A stretch of 64,000 bases of DNA from Sphingobium nicotianae (GCF_018603885.1 NZ_JAHGAW010000004.1:124001-188000); one strand, 5' to 3'. Numbered from the stretch's first letter, positions 7,300-16,054 are shown. Notes: generated by a model from the letters alone, not told the origin. Program-made: numbers and translations.

Positions 7300-8313
7300 C
7301 TATTTCGGCCGGCCCTTATAGCCGGTGCTCAGCATCCGCAGCTTGTAGACGGTCATGCCGACGTTGCGGACGCCCTTGGGGGTGGTCCAGGGCTTGCCGT
7401 CCGGCCCGACCGCGCCCATCGCGCCGACGAAGAGCGTCTGCTTGTCCGGCCCCGAGAAAGCGAGCGTGATCGGCGGGCGGGGGACGGGAATGATGCCCAG
7501 CTCCTTGCCCGCCTTGTCGAACACATAGATGCCCGCGCCGGCCGTCACATAGAGCCGCCCCTGATCGTCGACCGCCAGGCCGTCACCACCGAACGCGCCG
7601 GCCGGCTCATGATCGAGCGCGGCGAAGTCGCGGCGGTTGGACGTGGCGCCATCCTTGCCGACATCGAAAGCCATGATCTTCTGGCGGTTGGTGACGTAGA
7701 GCGTCCTGCCGTCCGGGCTCAGCACCAGCCCGTTGGTGGTGACGTCGCTGCCCTCCGCGACGACGCTCACCTTGCCGTCCGGCGCGGCGCGATAGACGCC
7801 GCCGACGGTGAAGTATGCGCCGCCCTGGCCATCGGCCATGACATCGTTGAGGCGGCCCAGAGGACGGCCATCGGCGAAGCTGTTGGCGATCAGGCGCCGC
7901 TCGGGCGCGAGCTGGACGACGCGGGTCAGCTCCGGGCAGCTCGGCATGTTGAGGCCGGGATCGGTGCAGGTGCGCTCGACGGTGAAGAGGCGGCCCTTCG
8001 CGTCGATCGACACCGCGCCCGCGCCCGCGACGCCGGAGAGGAAGACCTGCTCGCTGCCGTCCGGCGCCAGCTTGCGGATGCTGTTGCTCTGCTCCTGCGC
8101 GAACAGGAGGCCGCCATCGTCGGTGCCGACCATGCCGTCGGCGGTCATGAAGCCGGCCCAGGCCAGCTCCCATTTCGCGCCGGGGGCGACGATGCCGTCG
8201 ATCGGCGCGACCGTCGCCTCGCGCTCGCCGGCGAGGAGCTGGGCGGGCGCGGGGGCGGCAAAGGCGAGGGCGCCGGCCAAGGCCAGCAGGGCGGTCCCGA
8301 TCCTGTGTCTCAT
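7300..8313 (-). CDS. Secreted SMP-30/gluconolactonase-type beta-propeller protein
   Basis: A 337-residue protein. A Sec signal (GTALLALAGALAFAAPAPAQ) precedes repeated propeller blades with SMP-30-like phrases such as NGLVLSPDGRTLYVTN and GDGLAVDDQGRLYVTAGAGI. Members are calcium-dependent lactonases or sugar-binding propellers; the substrate here is unknown. It is the last gene of a three-gene minus-strand operon, 40 bp after the 268-aa gene, which suggests a periplasmic catabolic or sensing role for the set. Confidence 0.8.
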   Translation of the reverse strand: MRHRIGTALLALAGALAFAAPAPAQLLAGEREATVAPIDGIVAPGAKWELAWAGFMTADGMVGTDDGGLLFAQEQSNSIRKLAPDGSEQVFLSGVAGAGAVSIDAKGRLFTVERTCTDPGLNMPSCPELTRVVQLAPERRLIANSFADGRPLGRLNDVMADGQGGAYFTVGGVYRAAPDGKVSVVAEGSDVTTNGLVLSPDGRTLYVTNRQKIMAFDVGKDGATSNRRDFAALDHEPAGAFGGDGLAVDDQGRLYVTAGAGIYVFDKAGKELGIIPVPRPPITLAFSGPDKQTLFVGAMGAVGPDGKPWTTPKGVRNVGMTVYKLRMLSTGYKGRPK

Positions 8314-8353
8314 CGTCTCTCTCCTGATGGCCGCATATGATCAGGCGCGGCGT

Positions 8354-9160
8354 TTAATGCTGGGCTGGCTGCTCGTCCCTGGGCGGCGCGATCGTGTTGT
8401 TGTCGCCGTCGAAGACGGTGCGGTCATTGTCATATTCCATGTGGATCATCCGATCGAAGCCGGTGGCGCGCACGAAGGCGAGCTGGCTCTTCCACGGGCC
8501 CGTCAGCGTCGTCGGATCGGTGATCACCATCTCGACCTCGATCCGGTCCTTGCCGACCATGCGGATGCGCTCGGCATAGTCCGCATCGTCGGAGAGCGGC
8601 GGGCCGCCGTGGAAATAGACATTCGGGTTCTTGACGCTGATCGTGTCGACGACGAGCGTGTCGCCTTCCCAATGGCCGACGCTGTCGCCCCAGACGGTCG
8701 GCCAGCGATCGTCCGGCGCGGGATGCTTGCGCCCGTCCGTGTAGATATGGCGCACGTCGCGATAGCCGTTGATGATCAGCGTCTCCTCGGGCGTGATGAG
8801 GAATTCGATCGGCGCGGCGCCGTTCATCATCATCGGATAGCCCCAGCCGTCCGCCTTGCGATTGCCCTGCGTCTTGCGCACCTCGGCGAGGCGGCGCTTG
8901 CCCTCCTCGTTCCACGGGGCGAAGGGCGCGATCAGCTTCATCGGGTGGACTTTGGGTTTCTCGCCCGTCGCCTTCGCCGCCTCCTGCACTTCGGAGAGGC
9001 CGCCGATGGTGGTCTGGTCATTCTCGGTGAGCCAGAGGCCATCCCAGTAGGGGAGCTTGGCGAACTGCCTGGCGCGGGCGGCGGGAGAGGCGGGATCGGC
9101 GAGGGCCGGAGCGGCAAGGGCGCAGAGCAAGACGCCGCCGAGCAGGGCCGCGCGGATCAC
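8354..9160 (-). CDS. Secreted conserved protein paired with DUF6152
   Basis: A 268-residue protein. A signal peptide (RAALLGGVLLCALAAPALA) is followed by a globular domain with features typical of the unnamed partner of DUF6152 genes: YWDGLWLTENDQTTIGG, FLITPEETLIINGYRDVRHI and WGDSVGHWEGDTLVVDT. The start is GTG 9160, which overlaps the upstream stop as GTGA (9157-9160), so translation is coupled. Longer in-frame extensions just read into the upstream gene. The biochemical role is unknown. It is part of an exported three-gene operon with the SMP-30 protein downstream. Confidence 0.7.
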   Translation of the reverse strand: MIRAALLGGVLLCALAAPALADPASPAARARQFAKLPYWDGLWLTENDQTTIGGLSEVQEAAKATGEKPKVHPMKLIAPFAPWNEEGKRRLAEVRKTQGNRKADGWGYPMMMNGAAPIEFLITPEETLIINGYRDVRHIYTDGRKHPAPDDRWPTVWGDSVGHWEGDTLVVDTISVKNPNVYFHGGPPLSDDADYAERIRMVGKDRIEVEMVITDPTTLTGPWKSQLAFVRATGFDRMIHMEYDNDRTVFDGDNNTIAPPRDEQPAQH

Positions 9161-9540
9161 TGGATATTCTTCCCGATCGGCTTGCCGTCGGCGGTCGTCG
9201 CGTCGATCACGACGCCGCCCGGATTGCCGTTGCGCAGGGGATAGATGGACATGCTGATCTTCATGCCGGCCTTGAGCGTGCCGGGCCGCCAGCCCTTGGC
9301 ATAGAGATACATGGGCGCGCCCATCTCCATGCTCCATTCGGTGGTCTTGCCGCTGGCGTCCGGGACCATCAGCTGGATGTAGCAATGCGGATTGGTCCAC
9401 TGGAATTCGCGGACGGTGCCGGACATGGTGACCTTTTTGGTCTGGTCGAACATGGCCATGCTGTGATGAGCCTGCACCGGCACGGCGCCGAGCGATACGG
9501 CAAGCGCGAGCGCACCCGCCAGGGCAAGATGGTATCGCAT
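9157..9540 (-). CDS. DUF6152 family exported protein
   Basis: A 127-residue protein. The signal peptide ends VPVQA-HHSMAMFD. The HHSMAMFD motif right after the cleavage site and REFQWTNPHCYIQL are hallmarks of DUF6152, and the two histidines suggest metal binding. ATG 9540 is preceded by CAGGAGAGAGAGC; a longer TTG-type start at 9600 is unlikely. It is first gene of the operon 9540-7300. Function unknown. Confidence 0.8.
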   Translation of the reverse strand: MRYHLALAGALALAVSLGAVPVQAHHSMAMFDQTKKVTMSGTVREFQWTNPHCYIQLMVPDASGKTTEWSMEMGAPMYLYAKGWRPGTLKAGMKISMSIYPLRNGNPGGVVIDATTADGKPIGKNIQ

Positions 9541-9762
9541 GCTCTCTCTCCTGAGCTTATTGATTCTGTCCATCTTGGCACCGCGCAAGCCGTTCGTCAC
9601 GCAGGAAACTTAGCTTGCGACGGGTTGCGACGGGGTCGCTGCGCGCGATGCTTCACATGTTAAGCTTGCCGCCGCCAGCGCGAGCCCATAAACTTGCGCG
9701 GAGTCGCACACGCGACGCCTTTGCACCCCCTGCAAACCCAAAAAAAATCGAGAGGAGCCGTC

Positions 9763-10836
9763 ATGCGCTACAACCATCTGGGCCAGACCGGCCTGATCGT
9801 CTCCGAGCTCTGCCTGGGCGCGATGACCTTCGGCACGGTGGAAGGGCGCTTCTCCCACATTGCCGGACTCGAGCAGGAGGCCGCCAGCGCGCTGGTGCGG
9901 CAGGCGTTCGATGCGGGCGTCAATTTCATCGACACGGCCAATGTCTATTCGGACGGCCAGTCCGAGACGCTGACCGGCGCGGCGCTGCGCCAGGTCGGCA
10001 TCGCCCGGCGCGACGCGATCGTCGCCACCAAGGCCTTCGCGCGGATGGGCACCGACCCCAATCATGCCGGCAATTCGCGCAAGCATCTGATGGACGAGAT
10101 CGACGCCAGCCTGAAGCGGCTCGGCATGGACTATGTCGACCTGTATCAGGTGCACGGCTTCGACCCGCAGACGCCGATCGAGGAGACGCTGCGCGCGCTC
10201 GACGACATCGTCCGCTCGGGCCGCGCGCGCTATGTCGGCGTCTCCAACTGGGCGGGCTGGCAGGTCGCCAAGGCGCAGGGCATCGCGGGCGTGCGCGGGC
10301 TGGAGCGGATCGCGAGCATCCAGTCCTATTACACGCTGGCCGGCCGCGACCTGGAGCGCGAGATCGTGCCGATGATGCAGAGCGAGGGCGTCGGCCTGAT
10401 GGTCTGGAGCCCGCTGGCGGGCGGCCTGCTCTCGGGCAAGTATAGCCGGACCGACGCCGGTGAGGGTCGGGGCGTCGCGGGCGAAGGGCGCGTCGCCAAG
10501 AGCGGCGGGCCGGCCGACTATCTGGACATGGACAAGGTCTATGCGCTGATCGACCTGATGCGGCCGATGGCGGAGGGGCGCGGCATTGGCATCGCCTCGA
10601 TCGCTTTGGCCTGGCTGCTGCAGCGCCCGTTCGTCAGCAGCGTCATCGTCGGCGCGACGCGGCCCGAACAGCTTGCGCAGAATCTGGCGGCGAGCGATGT
10701 CGCGCTGACCCCGGCGGAGATCGCCGCGCTGGACGAGGCGAGCGCGCTCGGGCCGGAATATCCGGGCTGGATGTTCCCGGGCCAGCTCTCGCGCCGAGGT
10801 GGGGCATCGCCGAGACGGCCGGCGCCGTTGGGGTAA
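9763..10836 (+). CDS. Aldo/keto reductase
   Basis: A 357-residue NADPH-dependent (beta/alpha)8 oxidoreductase of the YajO/Tas-like branch. The catalytic tetrad is visible: D57 and Y62 in FIDTANVYSDG, Lys in IVATKAF (about 91) and His in DLYQVHGFD (about 131). The cofactor-binding end reads VIVGATRPEQLAQNL. The physiological substrate is not predictable. ATG 9763 follows GAGAGGAGCCGTC. It is transcribed divergently from the DUF6152 operon across a 222-bp gap holding an A-run just before the SD. Confidence 0.9.
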   Translation: MRYNHLGQTGLIVSELCLGAMTFGTVEGRFSHIAGLEQEAASALVRQAFDAGVNFIDTANVYSDGQSETLTGAALRQVGIARRDAIVATKAFARMGTDPNHAGNSRKHLMDEIDASLKRLGMDYVDLYQVHGFDPQTPIEETLRALDDIVRSGRARYVGVSNWAGWQVAKAQGIAGVRGLERIASIQSYYTLAGRDLEREIVPMMQSEGVGLMVWSPLAGGLLSGKYSRTDAGEGRGVAGEGRVAKSGGPADYLDMDKVYALIDLMRPMAEGRGIGIASIALAWLLQRPFVSSVIVGATRPEQLAQNLAASDVALTPAEIAALDEASALGPEYPGWMFPGQLSRRGGASPRRPAPLG

Positions 10837-10865
10837 GGGCGCAAAGGCTCCCGACCGGCGCGATG

Positions 10866-10895
10866 CATGGTGTATTGACAAGATAATACACCATG
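10866..10895. promoter_or_regulatory. 30-bp palindromic operator overlapping a -35 element
   Basis: CATGGTGTATT (10866-10876) and AATACACCATG (10885-10895) are perfect 11-bp inverted repeats around GACAAGAT. A TTGACA hexamer (10875-10880) is embedded in it. It lies 33 bases upstream of the CPBP protease start. The GTGTATT/AATACAC core resembles operators of GntR (YtrA-like) regulators of ABC/CPBP operons, but no regulator gene is nearby. Confidence 0.6.
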
Positions 10896-10928
10896 GTAGC
10901 GTGCGGCGCAGCATCGGGGGAGCGGGAT

Positions 10929-11831
10929 ATGGTGGTGATCGGATCGGCGGGAGTCCTGGCGCCGGGGAAATGGCGCTGGTTGCGCGCGCTGGGCTGGCTG
11001 GTCGTCCTGTGCGTCGGCACAGTCATCCTGTATAATGCAGTTGCCCGGGGGGGCCTGTGGCTCGCGGTCCGGGCCGGCGGGATCCGGCTGGACTCGCTGA
11101 GCGCCGCCCCCGCCGCCTACAAGCTCGTGGTGGCGATCATCGGCCTGCTCGCCGTTCTGATCGCCTACCGGGCGACGATCCGGTTCGGCGAGCGGCGGGC
11201 GACGCCGGAGCTTGGCCTGCGCCGCGCGCCCTGGGAATTGCTGGCGGGCCTCATCATCGGCGGCGCGCTGCTCGGCGCCATTGTCGGCGTGCAATGGCTG
11301 TTCGGCTGGGTGATCATCACGCCGAAACCGATCGACGGCGTCGCGCTGGCGCTGCGCGATTCCCTGCGTTCGGGCGTGCTCGAGGAGCTTGTCATGCGGC
11401 TGGTCATCTTCCGGCTGCTGTGGCGGGCCTTCGGGATCTGGCCGGCGCTGGCCGGCGCGGCGGTCGTCTTCGGGCTGCTGCATCTCGCCAATCCGGATGC
11501 GAGCCTGTTCGCGGTGGCCTGCCTGATCGCGGGCGAGGGGGCCATCATCGCGCTGTACATGATCACCGGGCGGGCCTGGGCCTCGATGGGCATGCATGCC
11601 GGCTGGAACTTCACGCAAGGCTGGCGTCTGGGCGCGGCGGTCTCGGGCACGGGCGAGATTGCCGGTGGGCCGCTCGCGTTGCGGCCGGCCGCGCATGTCT
11701 CCGAGCTGCTGAGCGGAGGCGGTTTCGGGCCGGAGGCATCCCTGTCGGCGCTGGTCCTGTCCCTGCTGGCGAGCGCGGCTCTCCTGTGGTGGGCCTGGGC
11801 GCGCGGCGATTTTGTCGCCAGCGACGCGTGA
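10929..11831 (+). CDS. CPBP-family intramembrane metalloprotease
   Basis: A 300-residue polytopic membrane protein with about eight spans. It has the three CPBP/CAAX motifs: VLEELVMRLVIF (EExxxR), FGLLHLAN (FxxxH) and MGMHAGWNF (HxxxN). These Rce1-like proteases cleave within the inner membrane; substrates in Gram-negatives are largely unknown. ATG 10929 has GGGGGAGCGGG at good spacing; ATG 10893 lies within the operator and is less likely. A palindromic operator sits just upstream, and an ABC exporter follows 131 bp downstream, so a shared role in peptide or antibiotic stress is plausible. Confidence 0.85.
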   Translation: MVVIGSAGVLAPGKWRWLRALGWLVVLCVGTVILYNAVARGGLWLAVRAGGIRLDSLSAAPAAYKLVVAIIGLLAVLIAYRATIRFGERRATPELGLRRAPWELLAGLIIGGALLGAIVGVQWLFGWVIITPKPIDGVALALRDSLRSGVLEELVMRLVIFRLLWRAFGIWPALAGAAVVFGLLHLANPDASLFAVACLIAGEGAIIALYMITGRAWASMGMHAGWNFTQGWRLGAAVSGTGEIAGGPLALRPAAHVSELLSGGGFGPEASLSALVLSLLASAALLWWAWARGDFVASDA

Positions 11832-11961
11832 CCGTCATTCGGGCGGACGGAACGGGGCGATTGCGCCGCGGCCCGGAAGGCCGCCGCTCCCGTCGCCGGA
11901 CAGGCGGATAAACGCGCCTCGCGTTGGTAAGCCATTAGGGCTTTGCCGCTAGGCAGCGGGG

Positions 11962-12945
11962 ATGCACATGGCTCCCATGACGATCGCCCCCACCTCCACC
12001 TCCACCTCCGCGCCGCTCGCCATCGATGCGCAGGGGCTGGTCAAGGATTTCGACGGTTTTCGCGCGGTCGATCATATCAGCCTGAAGGTGAAGGCCGGCA
12101 GCATCTTCGGCGTGCTCGGGCCGAACGGGGCAGGCAAGACAACGACGCTGCGCATGCTGCTCGGCATCATCGCGCCGGACGAGGGGCGCTGCCTGCTGCT
12201 CGGCGCGGACCGGCCGCTTTCGGTGGCCAAGCTGGTCGGCTATCTGCCCGAGGAGCGCGGCCTCTATCCCTCGATGAGCGCGATCGAGGCAATCGCCTTC
12301 ATGGGCGCGCTGCGCGGGCTGCCGCTGGCCGAGGGGCGGCGCCGCGCGCGCGACCTGCTGGAGGGGCATGGCCTCGCTTATGCGATGAACCGGCCGGTGC
12401 GGCAGATGTCCAAGGGCATGGCGCAGACGGTGCAGCTGCTCGGCACGATCGTCCACCGCCCGCGCCTCATCGTGCTGGACGAGCCTTTCTCGGGCCTCGA
12501 CGCGCTCAACCAGCAGAAGCTGGAGGGGCTGATCCGCGCGCAGGCGCAGGACGGCGTCACCATCATCTTCTCCACCCACGTCATCGCCCATGCCGAGCGG
12601 CTGTGCGAGGAGATCGCGATCATCGCCGGCGGCAAGGTGCCGTTCGCCGGGCGCGTGGATGAGGCGCGCAATCGCCTGGCGCCGCAGGTGCGGCTGGAGA
12701 CGCGGGCGGCCGACGGGCCCTGGCGCGCGGCGCTGCCGCCCGGCGCGCTGCAGCAGGGCCATCACTGGCAGTTCGAGCTGGCCGAGGCGGGCGTCGAGCC
12801 GCTGCTCAAGGCGCTGATCGAGGGCGATGCCGGCATCGTCTCGCTGTCGATCGAGCGGCCGGGCCTGCACGACGCCTTCGTCGCCATCGCGGGCGAGGCG
12901 GCTGCGGCCGATCTCGACCGCGCGCAGGAGGAGGACCGGGCATGA
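11962..12945 (+). CDS. ABC transporter ATP-binding protein (NatA-like)
   Basis: A 327-residue protein. Walker A is GPNGAGKTT, Walker B LIVLDEPFSGLD, and the H-loop FSTHV. The signature motif is degenerate (QMSKGMAQ rather than LSGGQ), as is common in NatA/DrrA-type ATPases. A roughly 80-residue C-terminal domain of the DUF4162 kind follows the nucleotide-binding domain. ATG 11962 or 11968/11977 could be used; the N-terminus is Thr/Ser-rich either way. It overlaps the permease gene by ATGA and powers export through it. Substrate unknown (Na+, drug or lipid-like compounds in relatives). Confidence 0.9.
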   Translation: MHMAPMTIAPTSTSTSAPLAIDAQGLVKDFDGFRAVDHISLKVKAGSIFGVLGPNGAGKTTTLRMLLGIIAPDEGRCLLLGADRPLSVAKLVGYLPEERGLYPSMSAIEAIAFMGALRGLPLAEGRRRARDLLEGHGLAYAMNRPVRQMSKGMAQTVQLLGTIVHRPRLIVLDEPFSGLDALNQQKLEGLIRAQAQDGVTIIFSTHVIAHAERLCEEIAIIAGGKVPFAGRVDEARNRLAPQVRLETRAADGPWRAALPPGALQQGHHWQFELAEAGVEPLLKALIEGDAGIVSLSIERPGLHDAFVAIAGEAAAADLDRAQEEDRA

Positions 12946-14120
12946 CCGAGGGCATGAACGAGATCGTGCGCGGGGCGCTGGTCATCGCGCGGCGCGACTT
13001 CAACGCGCTGATCCGCTCGCGGGCGTTCATCTTCTTCCTGATCACGCCGGTCATCATGCTGGGCATCGCGCTGGCGGCTGGCAATGTCGGCAGCCACATG
13101 GCGAAGCCCGACCTCGCCCGCACGATCGCGGTGGCGATGCCGGACGGCGACGTCGCGCGGCTGATCGCGGCGCAGCGGCGGCTGAAGGCGATCGTCCCCG
13201 ACTTTCCCATGCTGGAAACAGGGCGCGCGGAGAGTGCCTCCGGCGACCTGCTGCTCGCCGGCTCGCTGCGCAGCCCGGTGCTGCATGCCGACGCGCAGGA
13301 TGCGCAGGCGCTCGGCGACGAAGTCCGCCTGCTCGTCGACACCGCGCGGCAGAGCGAGGATGCGGTCGCCGCGCCGCTCGCCATCCGCCTGAAGCCGGCG
13401 CGCCCCCACCCGGCCGCGCCGGTCGACCGCAGCGCGACGGCGCAGCTCGGCCAGATGTGCCTCTTCCTCGCGACCATGCTGCTGGCGGGCATGGTGCTCT
13501 CCAACCTGGTCGAGGAGAAGGCCAACAAGATCATCGAGATCCTGACCGCCAGCATTCCGATGGAAGCGATCTTCCTCGGCAAGCTGTTCGCGATGCTCGG
13601 CATGGCGCTCATCGCGATCGCGGTGTGGACGGCGCTGGGCGGCGCGATCGCCTTGCTGGCGGGATCGGCCCTGCCGGCCGTGCCCGCGCCGGCGGTCGGC
13701 TGGCCGCTCTTCGTCGCGCTCGGCTTCGTCTATTTCTCCAGCGCCTATCTGCTGCTCGGCTCGCTCTATCTCGGCATCGGCGCGATGGCGGCGACGGTGC
13801 GCGACGTGCAGACGCTCTCCATGCCGGTCAGCATGGGGCAGGTCGGCATCTTCCTGTTCGCCAATTATGCGACCGCGCGGCCCGGCACGCTGATCGAGGG
13901 CGTTGCCTGCCTCTTCCCGTTCAGCTCGCCCTTCGCGCTGATGGCGCGGGCGGCGCAGTTCCCCGCGCTCTGGCCGCATCTCGTGCTGCTGCTCTGGCAG
14001 GCGCTGTGCACCTGGCTGATCATCCGCGCCGGCACGGCGATGTTCCGGCGGAATGTGATGAAGTCGCGGGGCATGGGGCGGCGGGCTGGGGGGCGGCGGG
14101 GGCGGGTTCAGCCGTCTTAG
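12942..14120 (+). CDS. ABC transporter permease (ABC-2 type, NatB-like)
   Basis: A 392-residue protein. One N-terminal span (FIFFLITPVIMLGIALAAG) is followed by a roughly 140-residue extracytoplasmic domain and five C-terminal spans. The segment NLVEEKANKIIEILTASIPMEAIFLGKLF is interrupted here only by name; its EEKxxKxxEIL core is typical of ABC-2 exporters of the NatB/YhaP group. The start overlaps the ATPase stop (ATGA 12942-12945), so the pair is translationally coupled. It is the last gene before a DUF559 repeat element. Confidence 0.88.
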   Translation: MTEGMNEIVRGALVIARRDFNALIRSRAFIFFLITPVIMLGIALAAGNVGSHMAKPDLARTIAVAMPDGDVARLIAAQRRLKAIVPDFPMLETGRAESASGDLLLAGSLRSPVLHADAQDAQALGDEVRLLVDTARQSEDAVAAPLAIRLKPARPHPAAPVDRSATAQLGQMCLFLATMLLAGMVLSNLVEEKANKIIEILTASIPMEAIFLGKLFAMLGMALIAIAVWTALGGAIALLAGSALPAVPAPAVGWPLFVALGFVYFSSAYLLLGSLYLGIGAMAATVRDVQTLSMPVSMGQVGIFLFANYATARPGTLIEGVACLFPFSSPFALMARAAQFPALWPHLVLLLWQALCTWLIIRAGTAMFRRNVMKSRGMGRRAGGRRGRVQPS

Positions 14121-14145
14121 ATCCTGAGGTCATGAAGCGGATTAT

Positions 14146-14601
14146 CTAGCCCTCTCCCGCTTTCGCGGGAGAGGGTTGGGTGAGGGTCTTTCTTCTTCTA
14201 GGATAAGGATCATGTATCCGGTCCGCCGTCAGATCAGTCCGCATGCGGCGTCGCTGCGCCGGACCATGACCCATGTCGAACAGCGGCTTTGGCAAGCCTT
14301 GCGGGCGCGGCAGCTGATAGGCCACAAGTTTCGGCGGCAGGCCATGGTCGGACCGTTTGTCGTCGATTTCCTGTGCATTGAGGCGAGGCTTGTCGTCGAG
14401 CTTGACGGTGGCCAGCATGATGGAGAGCGGGACGCGTCCCGCACCGCCTTTCTGGAGGCGAAGGGCTACCGCGTCCTGCGTTTCTGGAATCATGAGATCG
14501 TCGAGAATTTCGATGGCGTTGTCGAGGCCATTGCCGCTGCGCTTGGGGAAAACAGAAAGACCCTCACCCAACCCTCTCCCGCGAAAGCGGGAGAGGGCTA
14601 G
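14146..14601. mobile_element. 456-bp element: 47-bp perfect inverted repeats around a DUF559 nuclease gene
   Basis: 14146-14192 and 14555-14601 are exact reverse complements over 47 bp, starting CTAG and ending TCTTTC. Each half contains the palindrome CCCTCTCCCGC-TTTC-GCGGGAGAGGG, then a G-tail TTGGGTGAGGGTC. Between them lies one gene, which ends inside the right repeat: the repeat encodes its last 13 residues and the CTAG supplies the TAG stop. No clear target-site duplication is visible. It sits between the ends of two convergent genes. The identity of the arms suggests recent mobilisation or gene conversion. Confidence 0.75.
14212..14601 (+). CDS. DUF559 (Vsr-like fold) endonuclease-domain protein inside repeat element
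   Basis: A 129-residue protein with the full DUF559 pattern of a PD-(D/E)xK/Vsr-like nuclease: THVEQRLWQALR (Glu helix), FRRQAMVGPFVVDFLC (Asp), LVVELDGGQHDGERD (ExD), and YRVLRFWNHEIVEN. DUF559 proteins are presumed DNA endonucleases without an established role. ATG 14212 follows AGGATAAGGATC; an in-frame TTG at 14176 lies in the repeat. The final TLTQPSPAKAGEG is simply the translated inverted repeat, so the gene and repeat are physically fused. Confidence 0.85.
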   Translation: MYPVRRQISPHAASLRRTMTHVEQRLWQALRARQLIGHKFRRQAMVGPFVVDFLCIEARLVVELDGGQHDGERDASRTAFLEAKGYRVLRFWNHEIVENFDGVVEAIAAALGENRKTLTQPSPAKAGEG

Positions 14602-14617
14602 ACCGATTGTCCGCTTA

Positions 14618-15970
14618 CTAACTGCTGACCCCCGCCGGCGGCACATGGCGGTCGATGATGACGACCGCCGCCAGCACCAGCACCGAGCAGGCGCAGAGGG
14701 TCGCGAAGAAGGGGATGGTGCTGCCCTGGCCGAAATCGAGCAGCGCGCCGCCGAAGCCGCTGGCGCTGATCGCGCCGACGCGGCTCATGAAGATGCCGAA
14801 GCCGATGCCGGCCGAGCGGCACGACTGCGGGTAGCCGAAGATCATGATGACATACATGATCGCGATGCCGCCGCTGAACACCGCGGCGGCCGCGCCGATG
14901 AGCGTGACGACGGTGAGGCGCTCGGCGGCGGTGGGGGCGTCCGGCAGGGTCTCGACGACGAAGGCGAGGGCGACCAGCAGGGTCAGCAGCGTCACGCTCA
15001 TCACCGTCATGACGCGGCGCGAGCCGAAGCGGCGGGTGAGCATGCCGGCGAGGACCGAGCCGGCCATCGAGGTGATGCCGCCGACCGAGACGGCGCCGCC
15101 GGCCTGCGCGAGGGTGAAGCCGGAGGCGGTCAGGAACGTGGTCGACCAGTTGAGGATGCCGTAGGCGACGCCGGCGAAGGCGGCGAAGGCGGTGCCGACG
15201 CCGATGTTGAGGCGCAGGTTGGTGCGGTGGAGCACGCCGATCGCGGGGAGGCCGGCCGCATCGCCCTCGTGGCGCTCGGGCAGCAGGGGCACGTCCTCGG
15301 CGAGCACATGGCGGGCGGCGCGGCGGGCGGCCTCGGTCTTGCCGCGGGCGAGCAGGTAGGAGGGGCTGTCGCGCAGGGTCGCGAGGATGATGATCACGAG
15401 CAGCAAGGTCGCGATGCCGAACGCCACGAAGGCGCCGCGCCAGCCATAATCCGCCGCCAGCGTCGGCCCGAGCCAGCCGACCACCGTGCCGCCGATCGGC
15501 GTGCCGACCGAGAGGGTGCTGATCGTCACCGGGCGCAGGCGATCGGGCAGCCACTCGCTCGCCATCGCCAGCGCATTGGAATAAGCGGCGCCAAAGCCGA
15601 GGCCGCCGAGCACGCGCCACAGGGCCATGTGCCAGACGCCGTCCGCCTGGCTGGCGGCGACGGTGGCGAGGGCGAAAACCAGGGCGGCGAGGGCGAGGGT
15701 GAAGCGCCGGCCGATCCGGTCGCCCAGCCAGCCGCCGCCCCACGCGCCGAGGCCGAAGCCGACCAAAGCCGCGCTCATCGCGATGCCGAACGTGCCCTTG
15801 TCGACGCCGAAATCCTTGATCACCAGCGGCGCGACGATGCCGAGCAGCTGCATGTCGATGCCGTCGCTGACCAGCACGAGCATGCAGATGGCGACCGTTA
15901 CCCACTGGAAGGCGCGCATGGGCGCACGCGAGAGCGCTTCGCCGAAGGTGGTGGCGCCGGGCGCGGCCAT
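14618..15970 (-). CDS. MFS transporter, aromatic acid:H+ symporter-like
   Basis: A 450-residue protein with twelve predicted spans. MFS motif A is WLGDRIGRRFTLALA after span 2, and LVSDGIDMQLLG in span 1 is typical of the AAHS family (PcaK/BenK relatives), which import aromatic or other organic acids with protons. The central loop ends with HRTNLRLNIG before span 7. It is divergent from the FMN-dependent alpha-hydroxy-acid dehydrogenase gene, so the two may serve uptake and oxidation of a hydroxy acid; that link is inference. Its stop lies 17 bp from the DUF559 element. ATG 15970 is preceded by GGGAGGATCATC. Confidence 0.88.
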   Translation of the reverse strand: MAAPGATTFGEALSRAPMRAFQWVTVAICMLVLVSDGIDMQLLGIVAPLVIKDFGVDKGTFGIAMSAALVGFGLGAWGGGWLGDRIGRRFTLALAALVFALATVAASQADGVWHMALWRVLGGLGFGAAYSNALAMASEWLPDRLRPVTISTLSVGTPIGGTVVGWLGPTLAADYGWRGAFVAFGIATLLLVIIILATLRDSPSYLLARGKTEAARRAARHVLAEDVPLLPERHEGDAAGLPAIGVLHRTNLRLNIGVGTAFAAFAGVAYGILNWSTTFLTASGFTLAQAGGAVSVGGITSMAGSVLAGMLTRRFGSRRVMTVMSVTLLTLLVALAFVVETLPDAPTAAERLTVVTLIGAAAAVFSGGIAIMYVIMIFGYPQSCRSAGIGFGIFMSRVGAISASGFGGALLDFGQGSTIPFFATLCACSVLVLAAVVIIDRHVPPAGVSS

Positions 15971-16054
15971 GATGATCCTCCCTGTCTGTTTGTTCCGTCA
16001 CTTAGACGGTCGATCGGGCTTTGTCGAAGGGCTGCGTGTTGAGGATATGCTGCT

